Assembly: GCF_001028705.1 (NCBI RefSeq)
Contig: NZ_CP011770.1
Span: 2,359,501-2,423,500 of the forward strand
Source of the DNA: Croceicoccus naphthovorans
GTDB taxonomy: Bacteria; Pseudomonadota; Alphaproteobacteria; Sphingomonadales; Sphingomonadaceae
Direction: 5' to 3'
Length of the DNA stretch: 64,000 nucleotides
Position numbers and translations under genes: made by a program. Positions 44,671 to 53,750 of this stretch are shown in pieces. Within the stretch, counting starts at the first letter, position 1. Each line of letters begins with the position of its first letter. The notes under the pieces were generated by a model. That model saw nothing but the letters and a program-made list of their open reading frames with translations, searched no databases and was not told where the DNA came from.

Positions 44671-45456
44671 TCATCCGCCCGGCTGCTGACGGGCAGCGCT
44701 GTTGCGGCGGATCTGTTCCATGATTTCGTCGACATCGTCGATCGCGTCGGTGCCCATCAGGCCCGCGATCTGGCGGGCGCGGGCGCGCAACGTGTCGGGC
44801 GCGTTCTCATCGCGCGAAATTTCGGCAAACAAGGGCCCGGCCAGTTCCGGCTTGCCCTGTTCGATATAGGCCATCGCCACCATCTCTGCCGCGCTGGCAA
44901 AGAACGGACCACCAGGCGCGGCCAGAGGCTTCAGCTTGGCGATCACATCGGCAGGCTTCATGGTATCGTATTGCAGCGAGACCAGCCGCAACGTCGCCAG
45001 ATCGCGCATCGGCTGCGGCGCATCGGCATCGTCGATAACTTCCTGATAAAGCTTGGCCGCATCCTCGGGCTTGTCCTGCCCCTGCGCGATACCAGCTTCC
45101 AGCAGCTTTGCCGGAACGCGGAAACCCGCGATTTCGCTATCGGTCAGCGGCGCGAACTTTTCGCGCGCGGCATCGGGCTGGTTCGCCTCCAGCCTGTCGA
45201 GCGCCAGCGTCATTTCGACGGCCTGATCCTCTGCCTTGCCCGTACGGTCGGCATCCCACCACAGATATCCGCCCAGCCCGCCAAGGCCCAGCACCAACAG
45301 GATCGCGACGGGAATGCCGAACCGCTTCGCGGCACCGCGCATCTCGTCCTGACGAACCGCCTCGTCGACTTCGCGCATGAAAACGTCTTGCCGGGCAGCT
45401 TCCTGCTGGGCGGATTTGTCGGCGGGATTTGCGGGATTGGTGGGGCGAAGCGCCAA
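44671..45456 (-). CDS. YfgM-like membrane-anchored tetratricopeptide protein
   Basis: A 261-residue protein with one membrane segment (about 47-67, PVAILLVLGLGGLGGYLWW). Tetratricopeptide-like helices follow, with LYQEVIDDADAPQPMRDLATLRLV and MAYIEQGKPELAGPLFAEI. This is the YfgM layout, an ancillary SecYEG translocon protein that shields client proteins. The start is TTG 45456 with AAAGG upstream. The stop overlaps the bamB start region, matching the conserved pairing with bamB. Confidence 0.85.
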   Translation of the reverse strand: MALRPTNPANPADKSAQQEAARQDVFMREVDEAVRQDEMRGAAKRFGIPVAILLVLGLGGLGGYLWWDADRTGKAEDQAVEMTLALDRLEANQPDAAREKFAPLTDSEIAGFRVPAKLLEAGIAQGQDKPEDAAKLYQEVIDDADAPQPMRDLATLRLVSLQYDTMKPADVIAKLKPLAAPGGPFFASAAEMVAMAYIEQGKPELAGPLFAEISRDENAPDTLRARARQIAGLMGTDAIDDVDEIMEQIRRNSAARQQPGG

Positions 45457-45496
45457 GGAACGGCCTTTCCGGCTGAAACAAGCTGAAGAAACGAAG

Positions 45497-45539
45497 GCGG
45501 TTTAGGGGCGGAATTGCCCCATTTCAACGGCCAAACCGC
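45497..45539 (-). terminator. nested hairpin between the glycosyltransferase and yfgM-bamB genes
   Basis: GCGGTTT (45497-45503) pairs with AAACCGC (45533-45539), and inside them GGGGC (45505-45509) pairs with GCCCC (45516-45520). It lies after the glycosyltransferase stop on the minus strand and before the yfgM start, so it may separate the two units. Confidence 0.45.
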
Positions 45540-45604
45540 TATTGCACGCGGCCATCCACCGCCGATCAAGCAGAACGCCGGTGAACCGTGGATGAAACAT
45601 CGGT

Positions 45605-46732
45605 TTAGCGGTCGCTCAGCGAATCGCGCCCGATGGCCCCGGCGAGCAAAGTCAGATGCTCTCCCGGATCGCTGCGCGCGGCGGCGAAGGCGGCGTTGGC
45701 AGTGCCCGCCGCCTCCAACAGCGCGGGCTTCAAGGTAACCCTGTCGACCCACGGACCGAGCGTTCCCAGCGCATCGGGATCGATCCGCCAATCGGCATTT
45801 TCCCGCGGCATCAATTCGGCCAGTCCCGCCGACCCCACCGCAACCAGCGGCACGCCTGCCGCCATCACCGCGGGCAGGTCGGGCGGGACGCGCCCGTCGC
45901 GCGCGTCCAGCACGGCAAGATCGAACAACCCCGCGACCACCCCCGGCCCATGCAGACGAGCGGTGACGTGGAGGCGATCCTCGAAGCCCTCGGCCTCTAC
46001 GCGCTTCATCAGGGCATCGGTTTGCTCGGCGGGGCCGACTGCAACCAGGTGCCAATCGCTCTCCAATCGGGCGATTGCGGGCAACAGGTCGTCGGCCAGG
46101 GTCAGCGCATCGGCGGCGCGCATCCCGATCCACTTTTCGCCCTTGCGCTTCATCATGCGCGGGATCGCGTCGGGTTTGGGCGCGGATTTGGGCGCAGGCG
46201 GGAACAGCGGCGGCAGAATATGCAGGTTCGCGCCCTTCACCTGCCAGTCGTTGGCGATGGACCGCGCCGCGGCCTGCGTCGGCGCAACCACCACCGGCGT
46301 GCGCGCCATGCCCAGCTTATGCCGAAAGCGCGCCCACCACCCGGCGGGCACTTCGCCATAACCATCGTGATAGTGCACCAGCGGCGGCAGCTTCAGCCCC
46401 TGCCCGAACAGCGTGTGCCCCATCGTCGCGGGAAAAGCATGGTCGCCATGGGTAACGACCAGTTCATAGCCCTTCATCACCCGCGCCATCCGGTTCATCG
46501 GGCCGGGACCGGCGCGCGGCGTCAGCGGCGGGAATTGCGGGCGGTGGAGTTGCAGAAACGAAGCCGTGCCGTCATCGGCATGCGTGCCATGGTTCTCGAC
46601 ATTGTCGGGCAGCGCGCGGACCAGGGTCCCGCTCCACGGCGCGCGATCGAGATCGATGCCGATGTGCAGCACCTTGCGCACGCGGTGGACGCGGATCGGC
46701 TTTTTCGCCTTTGCTTTCGTATTGCCAGCCAT
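45605..46732 (-). CDS. glycosyltransferase family protein
   Basis: A 375-residue protein with two Rossmann-like halves as in GT-B glycosyltransferases. The N-terminal half has VLHIGIDLDRAPWSGTLVRAL, LVVTHGDHAFPATMGH and VHYHDGYGE. The C-terminal half has WHLVAVGPAEQTDALMKRVEAEGFEDRL and a sugar-nucleotide-like region PAVMAAGVPLVAVGSAGLAELM, which holds the usual acidic motif position. The N terminus is Lys-rich. Neither donor nor acceptor can be assigned. It is alone between yfgM-bamB and an alpha/beta hydrolase, so it is not in a polysaccharide cluster. Confidence 0.72.
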   Translation of the reverse strand: MAGNTKAKAKKPIRVHRVRKVLHIGIDLDRAPWSGTLVRALPDNVENHGTHADDGTASFLQLHRPQFPPLTPRAGPGPMNRMARVMKGYELVVTHGDHAFPATMGHTLFGQGLKLPPLVHYHDGYGEVPAGWWARFRHKLGMARTPVVVAPTQAAARSIANDWQVKGANLHILPPLFPPAPKSAPKPDAIPRMMKRKGEKWIGMRAADALTLADDLLPAIARLESDWHLVAVGPAEQTDALMKRVEAEGFEDRLHVTARLHGPGVVAGLFDLAVLDARDGRVPPDLPAVMAAGVPLVAVGSAGLAELMPRENADWRIDPDALGTLGPWVDRVTLKPALLEAAGTANAAFAAARSDPGEHLTLLAGAIGRDSLSDR

Positions 46733-46744
46733 TGCGGCCGGGCC

Positions 46745-47686
46745 TTAGCCGCCCGCGCGGCCACTGGAAAGCGGTTGCTCGATCAGCCGTTCGTTCAACA
46801 GGTGCTCTATCGCCTGCATCACCTCCGGCTCGGCCAGTGTCGGCAGGTGGCCGGTGCCGGGTACGGTCACAAGCTCGATGTTCGACATCCGGCCCTGCAT
46901 TTCGCGCGCTACCGTGTCGGACAGAATGTCGGAATTCTCCCCGCGCACGACCACCAGCGGATAGCGCGCCATCGTCTCGAACGCGGGCCACAGGTCCAGC
47001 CCCGCCGCCTCGTCCACGGCATCGGCGAAGCCTTCGCCGATGCGCATGTCGTAATCGAACGTGATGCGCCCGTTGTTGCCCAGCACCATCACGCGCTTGG
47101 CCTCTGCCAGCCAGTCGATCACGCCCCAGTCAGGATGGATCGCCCCGTGATTTTCCTGAAGCGAACGCGCCGCATGCATCCACGTGGGAAAGCTGCGCTG
47201 TTGCCCGACATAATCGGCGATCCGCTCCAGCCCCGCCTTCTCGATCTTCGGGCCGACATCGTTCAACACCGCCCCGGCGATCAGCGCGGGGCGCGACATG
47301 GCGATAGTCATCGTCACCAACCCGCCCAGCGAACTGCCGATAAAGGCCGCGCGGTCCAGCCCCGCCTGATCCATCAGCGCGATCACGTCCTGCGCGTATT
47401 GCAGCGGCTGATAGGTCGCGGCATCCTTGGCGAAATCGCTATCGCCCCGTCCGCGCAGATCGACGCAGATCACGCGGCGATGCTGCGACAGGTGAGAGGC
47501 AAGCCCAGCGAAATCGCGGGCATTGCGAGTAAGCCCGGGTATGCAGATCACCGGCAGCAGGTCCGCCCCATCCGGCCCGGAATAGTCACGATAGTGCAGG
47601 CTCAGCCCGTCCTCGCTTTGCCAGCTACGGTCGTGCCAATCCTGCCCAATCATGGTCTGTCCGGCAACAGCCGGGTTCGCATTCAT
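46745..47686 (-). CDS. alpha/beta hydrolase
   Basis: A 313-residue hydrolase with the HG-type oxyanion segment VICIPGLTRNARDF, then DLRGRGDSDFAKDAATYQPLQY. The nucleophile is in GSSLGGLVTMTIAMSRP, the acid is in the VRGENSDILSD region, and His is in GTGHLPTLAEPEV. The start is the ATG at 47686; the ATG at 47653 is an alternative. It lies divergent from selO with 66 bp between. The substrate is unknown; haloalkane or ester hydrolysis are typical of this branch. Confidence 0.85.
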   Translation of the reverse strand: MNANPAVAGQTMIGQDWHDRSWQSEDGLSLHYRDYSGPDGADLLPVICIPGLTRNARDFAGLASHLSQHRRVICVDLRGRGDSDFAKDAATYQPLQYAQDVIALMDQAGLDRAAFIGSSLGGLVTMTIAMSRPALIAGAVLNDVGPKIEKAGLERIADYVGQQRSFPTWMHAARSLQENHGAIHPDWGVIDWLAEAKRVMVLGNNGRITFDYDMRIGEGFADAVDEAAGLDLWPAFETMARYPLVVVRGENSDILSDTVAREMQGRMSNIELVTVPGTGHLPTLAEPEVMQAIEHLLNERLIEQPLSSGRAGG

Positions 47687-47752
47687 CGTCGTCTTGCCCC
47701 CTGAAACCGATCGCGGCTTGCACCGCGCGCGTCGCATCCCCACTATCGCCAG

Positions 47753-49165
47753 ATGCGCGGCGAACCGCAACCTTCCCCCTACCGGCCCGACACGCCGATC
47801 GAACGGATTGCCGATTGGATCGCCGATCCGGTCGCGGCGGCCGATTTCCCGCAGACGATCCTCCGTTTCCGCAACGACCGATGGGACAAGGCGGTCGGGC
47901 TGGACGAAATGAGCGAAACCGAATGGATCGGCCATTTCGGACGGTTTCAGGCGTTGCCCGAAAACCTGCCCCAGCCGCTGGCGCTGCGCTATCACGGGCA
48001 CCAGTTTCGCAATTACAACCCCGACATCGGCGACGGGCGCGGGTTTCTGTTCGCCCAGATGCGCGACGGGGCGGATCGCCTGCTGGACCTTGGCACCAAG
48101 GGTTCGGGACAAACGCCGTACAGCCGGTTCGGCGACGGACGGCTTACGCTGAAAGGCGCGGTTCGCGAGATTCTGGCCACCGAGATGCTGGAGGCGCTGG
48201 GCGTCAACACCTCGAAGACCTTCTCGGTCATCGAGACCGGCGAACAACTGGACCGCAATGACGAGCCTTCGCCGACCCGCTCTGCCGTGATGGTCCGCCT
48301 GAGCCACGGGCATATCCGCATCGGCAGCTTTCAGCGGCTGGCTGCGCTGGGCGAGACCGAGAACCTTGCCGCCTTGGTCGGCTATGCGCTGGCGCAATAT
48401 CCCGGCCCGCCGCCGCCCGAAGACGCGCCCGAACGCGACCTGCCGCCGGTGCGGTTGCTGCATCTGGTGGTCGAGCGGATGGCTGACCTTGCCGCGTCTT
48501 ACGTATCTGCGGGATTCGTGCATGGCGTGCTCAACACCGACAACATGAACGTGTCGGGCGAGAGTTTCGATTATGGCCCGTGGCGCTGGCTACCCAGTTG
48601 GCAACCGGGTTTCACCGCCGCCTATTTCGATCATTCGGGCCTCTACGCGTTCGGCCGACAGGCAGAGGCGATCCACTGGAACTGCGCACAACTGGCGATT
48701 GCGCTACGCCCGATCTGCGAGGCACCGCCGCTGGTCGCCGCGCTGGAGCGATTTCCGGACCTGTTCACCGCGAACGTCGCACGGCGGTTCGCGTGGCGAC
48801 TGGGATGTACCAGGGCCAGTACCGAGCAGGCCGAGGCGCTGGTCGGTCCGGCCGAGGAGGCCCTGTCGCAAAGCGAGATGCAACCCGACGCGCTCTTCTT
48901 TGCCGCGCGGACCGGCACACTGCCCGCCGGTAAAGCGACCGACGCCTTTGCCGAGCTGGTCGCCGATTGCCCATGGCCCGACAACGGCCACGCCTATTGG
49001 TCCGACTCGGAACCACAATCGATGCTGATCGAAGAGGTCGAGGCGATCTGGGCCGCGATCGATCGCGATGACGACTGGTCGCCGCTGAACGCCAAGGTCG
49101 CCGCCCTGCGCCGCATGGGAGAGGCGCATGGCCCAGCCCCGATTCCCGCCGGTCATCCGGCCTGA
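47753..49165 (+). CDS. selO: protein adenylyltransferase SelO (YdiU/UPF0061 family)
   Basis: A pseudokinase that AMPylates proteins in redox homeostasis. The 470-residue protein has LRYHGHQFRNYNPDIGDGRG, LGTKGSGQTPYSRFGDGRLT, the ATP-binding GAVREILATEMLEALG, and the metal loop GVLNTDNMNVSGESFDYGP, all SelO signatures. The length matches E. coli YdiU, about 480. The C terminus ends in PIPAGHPA and lacks the conserved terminal Cys/Sec that E. coli and mitochondrial SelO use for redox control. Confidence 0.93.
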   Translation: MRGEPQPSPYRPDTPIERIADWIADPVAAADFPQTILRFRNDRWDKAVGLDEMSETEWIGHFGRFQALPENLPQPLALRYHGHQFRNYNPDIGDGRGFLFAQMRDGADRLLDLGTKGSGQTPYSRFGDGRLTLKGAVREILATEMLEALGVNTSKTFSVIETGEQLDRNDEPSPTRSAVMVRLSHGHIRIGSFQRLAALGETENLAALVGYALAQYPGPPPPEDAPERDLPPVRLLHLVVERMADLAASYVSAGFVHGVLNTDNMNVSGESFDYGPWRWLPSWQPGFTAAYFDHSGLYAFGRQAEAIHWNCAQLAIALRPICEAPPLVAALERFPDLFTANVARRFAWRLGCTRASTEQAEALVGPAEEALSQSEMQPDALFFAARTGTLPAGKATDAFAELVADCPWPDNGHAYWSDSEPQSMLIEEVEAIWAAIDRDDDWSPLNAKVAALRRMGEAHGPAPIPAGHPA

Positions 49166-49235
49166 GGCGGTTTCAATTGCAACCGATCGCGCCTAGATCG
49201 GTGTCAGACCGTCTTGACAAGAGGAAGGGCCGGAC

Positions 49236-50642
49236 ATGGCCGAAATGCTGATCTCCCGCGAACCCGCGACCGGCGCCGAATTCTGGCGCGGCGAACATGG
49301 CGATGTCGATGCCGCGCTGAGCCGTGCCCGCGCCGCCTTTCCCGCATGGGCCGCCCGTCCCCTGGCGGAACGTGCAGCGCTGCTCGAACGGTTCGCCGAA
49401 CTGGTGAAGGAACAGGGCGATAATCTAGCCACGCTTATCGCACGCGAAACCGGCAAGCCGTTGTGGGAAGCGAAAACCGAAGTCGCCGCCGTCGCGGGCA
49501 AGGTCGCGATTTCGATCCGCGCCCATGGCGAACGCACCGGAGAACGCGTCGACGATGCCCCCGGCGGACGCAGCGCGCTGCGCCACAAGCCGCATGGTGT
49601 GATGGCGGTGCTCGGTCCCTATAACTTCCCGGCGCACTTGCCGAACGGGCACATGGTCCCGGCACTGCTGGCGGGCAATGTCTGCGTATTCAAACCGTCG
49701 GAAAAGACACCTGCCGTGGGCGAGGCGCTGGTGGCGCTATACCATCAGGCAGGCATGCCCAAGGACGTCGTGCAGTGCCTGATCGGCGCCGTGAACGAAG
49801 GGCGCGCGCTGACATCCGATCCCCGGATCGACGGCGTGCTGTTCACCGGATCGTCGACGACCGGCGTCGCCATCGGAAAGGCTCTGGCCGAGCGTCCCGG
49901 CGTGATCTGCGCACTGGAAATGGGCGGTAACAACCCGCTGGTGATCTGGGACACGCCCCGCATGGCCGACGCCGCCGCCATCGTCGTGCAATCCGCCTAC
50001 ACCACCGCCGGGCAACGCTGCACCGCCGCGCGGCGGTTGATCGTGAAGCATAGCGTGGCCGATGCGCTGCTGGCCGAACTGCTCCCCCTGATCGACCGAA
50101 TCCGCGTGGGCGCACCATTCGACGATCCGCAGCCCTACATGGGTCCGGTGATCGACAACGACGCCGCCGACGGGCTGGAGCGGGGCTATGCGCAACTGCT
50201 GGAAAAGGGCGCGACAGTTTTGCGCCCACTGAAACAGCCCGATCCGACACTGCCTTTCCTGACGCCCGCCATCGTCGAGGTCACTGGCCTGGCCGACCTG
50301 CCCGACCGCGAACTGTTCGGACCCCTCCTGCAACTGACCCGCGTGTCCGATCTCGACACTGCGATCGCGGCTGCCAACGACACCGACTATGGCCTTTCCG
50401 CATCGTTCGTCGGCGGGACGGAGGACGAATGGCAGCGCTTCTGGCGCGAATCGCGGGCCGGGATCGTCAATCGCAACCGGCCCACCAATGGCGCGTCGTC
50501 CGCCGCTCCGTTCGGGGGCACCGGCCTGTCGGGCAATCACCGGCCCGGTGCGTTCTATGCTGCTGACTATTGCGCCTATCCGGTTGCATCGGCAGAGGGC
50601 GACGAACCCGAAGCGACGATCGCCACCGGCCTGAAAGACTGA
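49236..50642 (+). CDS. astD: aldehyde dehydrogenase, succinylglutamate-semialdehyde type (AstD-like)
   Basis: A 468-residue NAD(P)-dependent dehydrogenase. The substrate class is suggested by MAVLGPYNFPAHLPNGHMVPALLAGN and by LEMGGNNPL (active-site Glu). The catalytic Cys is in TTAGQRCTAARRL, and the C terminus has NRNRPTNGASSAAPFGGTGLSGNHRPGAFYAADYCAYPVAS. These match AstD of the arginine succinyltransferase pathway, which oxidises succinylglutamate semialdehyde. No other ast gene is in this window, so a related aldehyde remains possible. Confidence 0.88.
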   Translation: MAEMLISREPATGAEFWRGEHGDVDAALSRARAAFPAWAARPLAERAALLERFAELVKEQGDNLATLIARETGKPLWEAKTEVAAVAGKVAISIRAHGERTGERVDDAPGGRSALRHKPHGVMAVLGPYNFPAHLPNGHMVPALLAGNVCVFKPSEKTPAVGEALVALYHQAGMPKDVVQCLIGAVNEGRALTSDPRIDGVLFTGSSTTGVAIGKALAERPGVICALEMGGNNPLVIWDTPRMADAAAIVVQSAYTTAGQRCTAARRLIVKHSVADALLAELLPLIDRIRVGAPFDDPQPYMGPVIDNDAADGLERGYAQLLEKGATVLRPLKQPDPTLPFLTPAIVEVTGLADLPDRELFGPLLQLTRVSDLDTAIAAANDTDYGLSASFVGGTEDEWQRFWRESRAGIVNRNRPTNGASSAAPFGGTGLSGNHRPGAFYAADYCAYPVASAEGDEPEATIATGLKD

Positions 50643-50651
50643 CCCGACCCA

Positions 50652-51557
50652 ATGACCCAAACCGCCAGCGCCCCGCACCGGGGCGGATTGCCCTTTGCAC
50701 TGGGTGCCTATTTCCTGTGGGGCGTGCTGCCGCTCTATCTGGTCCTGCTGAACGCGGTGAACCCGTATCGGCTGGTGGCGTGGCGCGTGCTGTGGACGGT
50801 GCCGATCTGCTTCGTCGTGCTGGTCGCGATGCGCAAACTGGGCAGCGTTACGACGGCATTGCGCGATCGACGGGCGGTGTTCATGCTGTTGGTCAGCGCG
50901 GTGCTGATCTCGATCAACTGGGTCGTCTACATCGTCGCAGTGCAGGCCGGGCATTTCTATGCGGCCAGCCTTGGTTATTACATCAACCCGCTGGTTAATG
51001 TGCTGCTCGGCACGGTTTTCCTGAAAGAGCGCCTCTCGCGGTTGCAGTGGATTGCCGTTGCGGTGGCCGCCGCCGGGATCGCGGTGCTGGTGGTGGAGGC
51101 TACGGCAAGCCTTGCGATCAGCCTGACGCTGCCACTGTCCTTCGCGCTCTACGGCTTGGTGCGCAAAAAGGTCGCGGTCGATTCCTTGCCCGGTTTGACG
51201 GTTGAGGCGCTGTTGCTGGCCATCCCCGCCGCCTTGCTCTTGCTGATCGTGCCCGAAGGCCCGGCGGATTTCGGGTATAGCCTGAATGTGTCGCTTCTGC
51301 TGATCGGCGCGGGCGGGATGACGGCGGTGCCGCTGCTGCTGTTCGCGGTGGCGGCGCGGCGGATGACCTATTCGGCGCTGGGCTTCGTGCAGTTCCTTGC
51401 GCCGTCGATGGTCTTCCTGCTCGGCCTGTTCTGGTTTGGCGAAGAGCTCAAGGCGGCGCAACTGTTCTGCTTCGTCCTGATCTGGACGGCAGTCGTGCTG
51501 TTCTGCGTCGATATCGTTGCGCGCGGGCGCAAGCGGCGCCCGGTGGATCCGATCTAG
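50652..51557 (+). CDS. rarD: RarD-type EamA family permease
   Basis: A 301-residue inner-membrane protein with ten hydrophobic segments in two EamA repeats. It starts with FALGAYFLWGVLPLYLVLL and contains NPYRLVAWRVLWTVPICFVVL, SINWVVYIVAVQAGHFYAASLGYYINPLVN and a C-terminal RMTYSALGFVQFLAPSMVFL, the conserved RarD features. It follows astD by 9 bp and may share its transcript. The transported solute is unknown. The stop is 12 bp from the convergent dihydroorotase homologue's stop. Confidence 0.92.
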   Translation: MTQTASAPHRGGLPFALGAYFLWGVLPLYLVLLNAVNPYRLVAWRVLWTVPICFVVLVAMRKLGSVTTALRDRRAVFMLLVSAVLISINWVVYIVAVQAGHFYAASLGYYINPLVNVLLGTVFLKERLSRLQWIAVAVAAAGIAVLVVEATASLAISLTLPLSFALYGLVRKKVAVDSLPGLTVEALLLAIPAALLLLIVPEGPADFGYSLNVSLLLIGAGGMTAVPLLLFAVAARRMTYSALGFVQFLAPSMVFLLGLFWFGEELKAAQLFCFVLIWTAVVLFCVDIVARGRKRRPVDPI

Positions 51558-51569
51558 GCCCGATCCGGT

Positions 51570-52898
51570 CTAAAGCGCGCCCGCAAAGCGCAAGGGTTCG
51601 CCTTGCGCCGCTTCGCCAAGCTGCCCGTCCCACATCGCGGTGTGTCCGCGAATGATCGTGCCCACGACCCGACCCTTCAGTTCCATGCCCGTGAATGGCG
51701 ACCAGCCGCAGCGCGAGGCGAGCCATTCATCGGTAACGGTGAAATTGCCCTTGCGATCGACGATGGTGAAATCGGCGTCGTATCCGGCAGCGATGCGCCC
51801 TTTGCCGACCAGCCCGAAAATGCGCTGCACGCCAGAACTGGTCATGTCGATCAGCCGCTCCAGCGTCATACGCCCTTCCAGCACGTGGTTCAGCATCAGC
51901 GGCAACAAAGTCTGCACGCCCGGCATTCCGCTGGGGCTGTTCGGATAGGGCTTGGCCTTTTCCTCCGCCGTGTGCGGCGCATGGTCCGATCCGATCACGT
52001 CGGGCACACCCTGCTGCAGCCAGTGCCACAGCCCGTCGACGTGCGCCTTGCTGCGGATCGGCGGGTTCATCTGCGCGTGAGAGCCAAGACGCGGATAGGC
52101 GTCCTCTGCGTTCAGGGTCAGGTGCTGCGGCGTAACTTCGCAGGTCGCTACATCGCGGTGCTGCGAAATGACCTCCAGCTCTGCCGGTGTGGTCACGTGC
52201 AGAATATGGATCGGCCGCTTCGCCTCTCGCGCAAGACGCAGGATGCGGCGGGTGGCGAGCATGGCGGATTCGTCGTCGCGCCACACCGGATGGCTCGACG
52301 GATCGTTCTCTACGCGCAGGTCCTTGCGCGCGTTCATCCGCTCCTCGTCCTCGGCATGGATGGCCACGCGGCGGCGGCCCGAAGCCAGCACGCGGGCAAG
52401 TTTCTCGTCCTCTGCAACCAGCAGGCTGCCGGTACTGGCCCCCATGAATATCTTCACGCCAGCGGTGCCGGGAATACGCTCCAGCTCGGCAAGGTTTTCG
52501 GCATTTTCCGCCGTCGCGCCGACGTAGAACGCATGATCGCACCACATTCGGTGATGCGCGCGCTTCAGCTTGTCATGCACGCGATCTGCGGTGTCGGTAT
52601 TCGGATTGGTGTTCGGCATCTCGAACACGGCGGTAATCCCGCCCAGCACCGCCGCGCGGCTGCCGCTTTCAAGGTCTTCCTTGTGCTCCAGACCCGGTTC
52701 GCGAAAGTGAACCTGGCTGTCGATCACGCCCGGCAATACGTCCAGCCCGGTCACGTCCACCTTGCGAATACCGGGATAATGCCCAACTCCCACAATACGG
52801 CCATTGGCCACGGCGACATCGGCTTGCACGGAACCTGACGGCGTGTGGACGGTGCCACCGCTCAGGACCCACTCGGGGGTGATGGGCGTTTCGGTCAT
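51570..52898 (-). CDS. pyrC: dihydroorotase homologue with altered metal motif
   Basis: An amidohydrolase of 442 residues most like dihydroorotase of the large, type I class, which closes carbamoyl-aspartate to dihydroorotate. Present are PGVIDSQVHFREPG, the Lys-bearing strand GVKIFMGASTGSLL, His motifs AIHAEDEERM and HILHVTTPAEL, and the final metal Asp in IGSDHAPHTAEEK. The usual D-x-H-x-H has become D60-x-Q62-x-H64, so one zinc ligand is missing. The start is the ATG at 52898. It could be a working variant or a non-catalytic partner. Confidence 0.87.
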   Translation of the reverse strand: MTETPITPEWVLSGGTVHTPSGSVQADVAVANGRIVGVGHYPGIRKVDVTGLDVLPGVIDSQVHFREPGLEHKEDLESGSRAAVLGGITAVFEMPNTNPNTDTADRVHDKLKRAHHRMWCDHAFYVGATAENAENLAELERIPGTAGVKIFMGASTGSLLVAEDEKLARVLASGRRRVAIHAEDEERMNARKDLRVENDPSSHPVWRDDESAMLATRRILRLAREAKRPIHILHVTTPAELEVISQHRDVATCEVTPQHLTLNAEDAYPRLGSHAQMNPPIRSKAHVDGLWHWLQQGVPDVIGSDHAPHTAEEKAKPYPNSPSGMPGVQTLLPLMLNHVLEGRMTLERLIDMTSSGVQRIFGLVGKGRIAAGYDADFTIVDRKGNFTVTDEWLASRCGWSPFTGMELKGRVVGTIIRGHTAMWDGQLGEAAQGEPLRFAGAL

Positions 52899-52982
52899 GG
52901 CGCATGCTCTACGCGGCAAGGCCCGGTTTGGCAAAGGGGTCCGACAGGGCTTTATGAAACGGAAATGGGAAACGGATCGGAT

Positions 52983-53750
52983 ATGAATGAAACCGGCAAT
53001 GCATCGCGCCTTTGCGACAGGGCGGTGATCCGGCTTTCGGGCGCGGAAGGCGGTGGCGGGGAAGACGTCGCGGCGTTCCTGCAGGGCCTTGTCACCAACG
53101 ATGTCACCGGCATCCTTCCGGTCTGGTCCGCATTGCTCAGCCCACAGGGCAAGGCGCTGTTCGATTTCTTCGTCTGGCCCGCGCAAGACGCGATGCTGAT
53201 CGATTGCGAAGCCGCCCATGCCGATGAACTGGTCCGAAAGCTGTCGCTTTATCGCCTGCGCCGCCCGATCCAGATTGCGGTCGACCCGTCGGTTGCGGTC
53301 CACTGGCACGGTCATCGTGGCGACGGCGGCTCCGACGATCCGCGCCTTGCGGCCATCGGCCAGCGATGGCTGGCGGCGGTCGTTCCCTCCGACGAAGCAG
53401 ACTGCGCCGACGCCGCCTATCGCGCACATCGGCTCGAACTGGGCGTGCCTGAGGGGCGCGAGGAACTGGGTTTCGACAAGCTGCTCTGGCTCGAATGCAA
53501 CGCCGTCGAACTGCACGGCGTCAGCTTCAAGAAGGGCTGCTTCATCGGGCAGGAAAACACCGCCCGGATGAACTGGCGCCAGAAGGTGAACCGGCGGCTG
53601 GCAGTCGTGCCATTGTCAAAGTCCGATCCGGCGCGGCAACAGGTCGCCTATCCCGATCTGGACGTCGCGGTCGACCATCTGCGCATCGCCGATGCCGATC
53701 CATCGCTGTTTCCCGCATGGCTCGGCCCCGTAGGCCAGCCGCAGGACTAA
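52983..53750 (+). CDS. ygfZ: folate-binding protein YgfZ (GcvT-like)
   Basis: A 255-residue tetrahydrofolate-binding protein with roles in Fe-S protein maturation, of the family that includes mitochondrial Iba57. It has the N-terminal FLQGLVTNDVTGILPVWSALLSPQGKALFDFFVW segment, and the diagnostic KKGCFIGQENTARM near residue 190, where KGCxxGQE is strictly conserved. Its stop overlaps the tetR stop on the other strand by 4 bp (CTAA). The dihydroorotase homologue's start is 84 bp away in the opposite direction. Confidence 0.93.
   Translation: MNETGNASRLCDRAVIRLSGAEGGGGEDVAAFLQGLVTNDVTGILPVWSALLSPQGKALFDFFVWPAQDAMLIDCEAAHADELVRKLSLYRLRRPIQIAVDPSVAVHWHGHRGDGGSDDPRLAAIGQRWLAAVVPSDEADCADAAYRAHRLELGVPEGREELGFDKLLWLECNAVELHGVSFKKGCFIGQENTARMNWRQKVNRRLAVVPLSKSDPARQQVAYPDLDVAVDHLRIADADPSLFPAWLGPVGQPQD

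Noticed and set aside
45656..47704. Very long plus-strand open frame opposite the glycosyltransferase and hydrolase genes
   Set aside because: It spans two well-supported genes on the other strand and has a low-complexity composition typical of a shadow frame.
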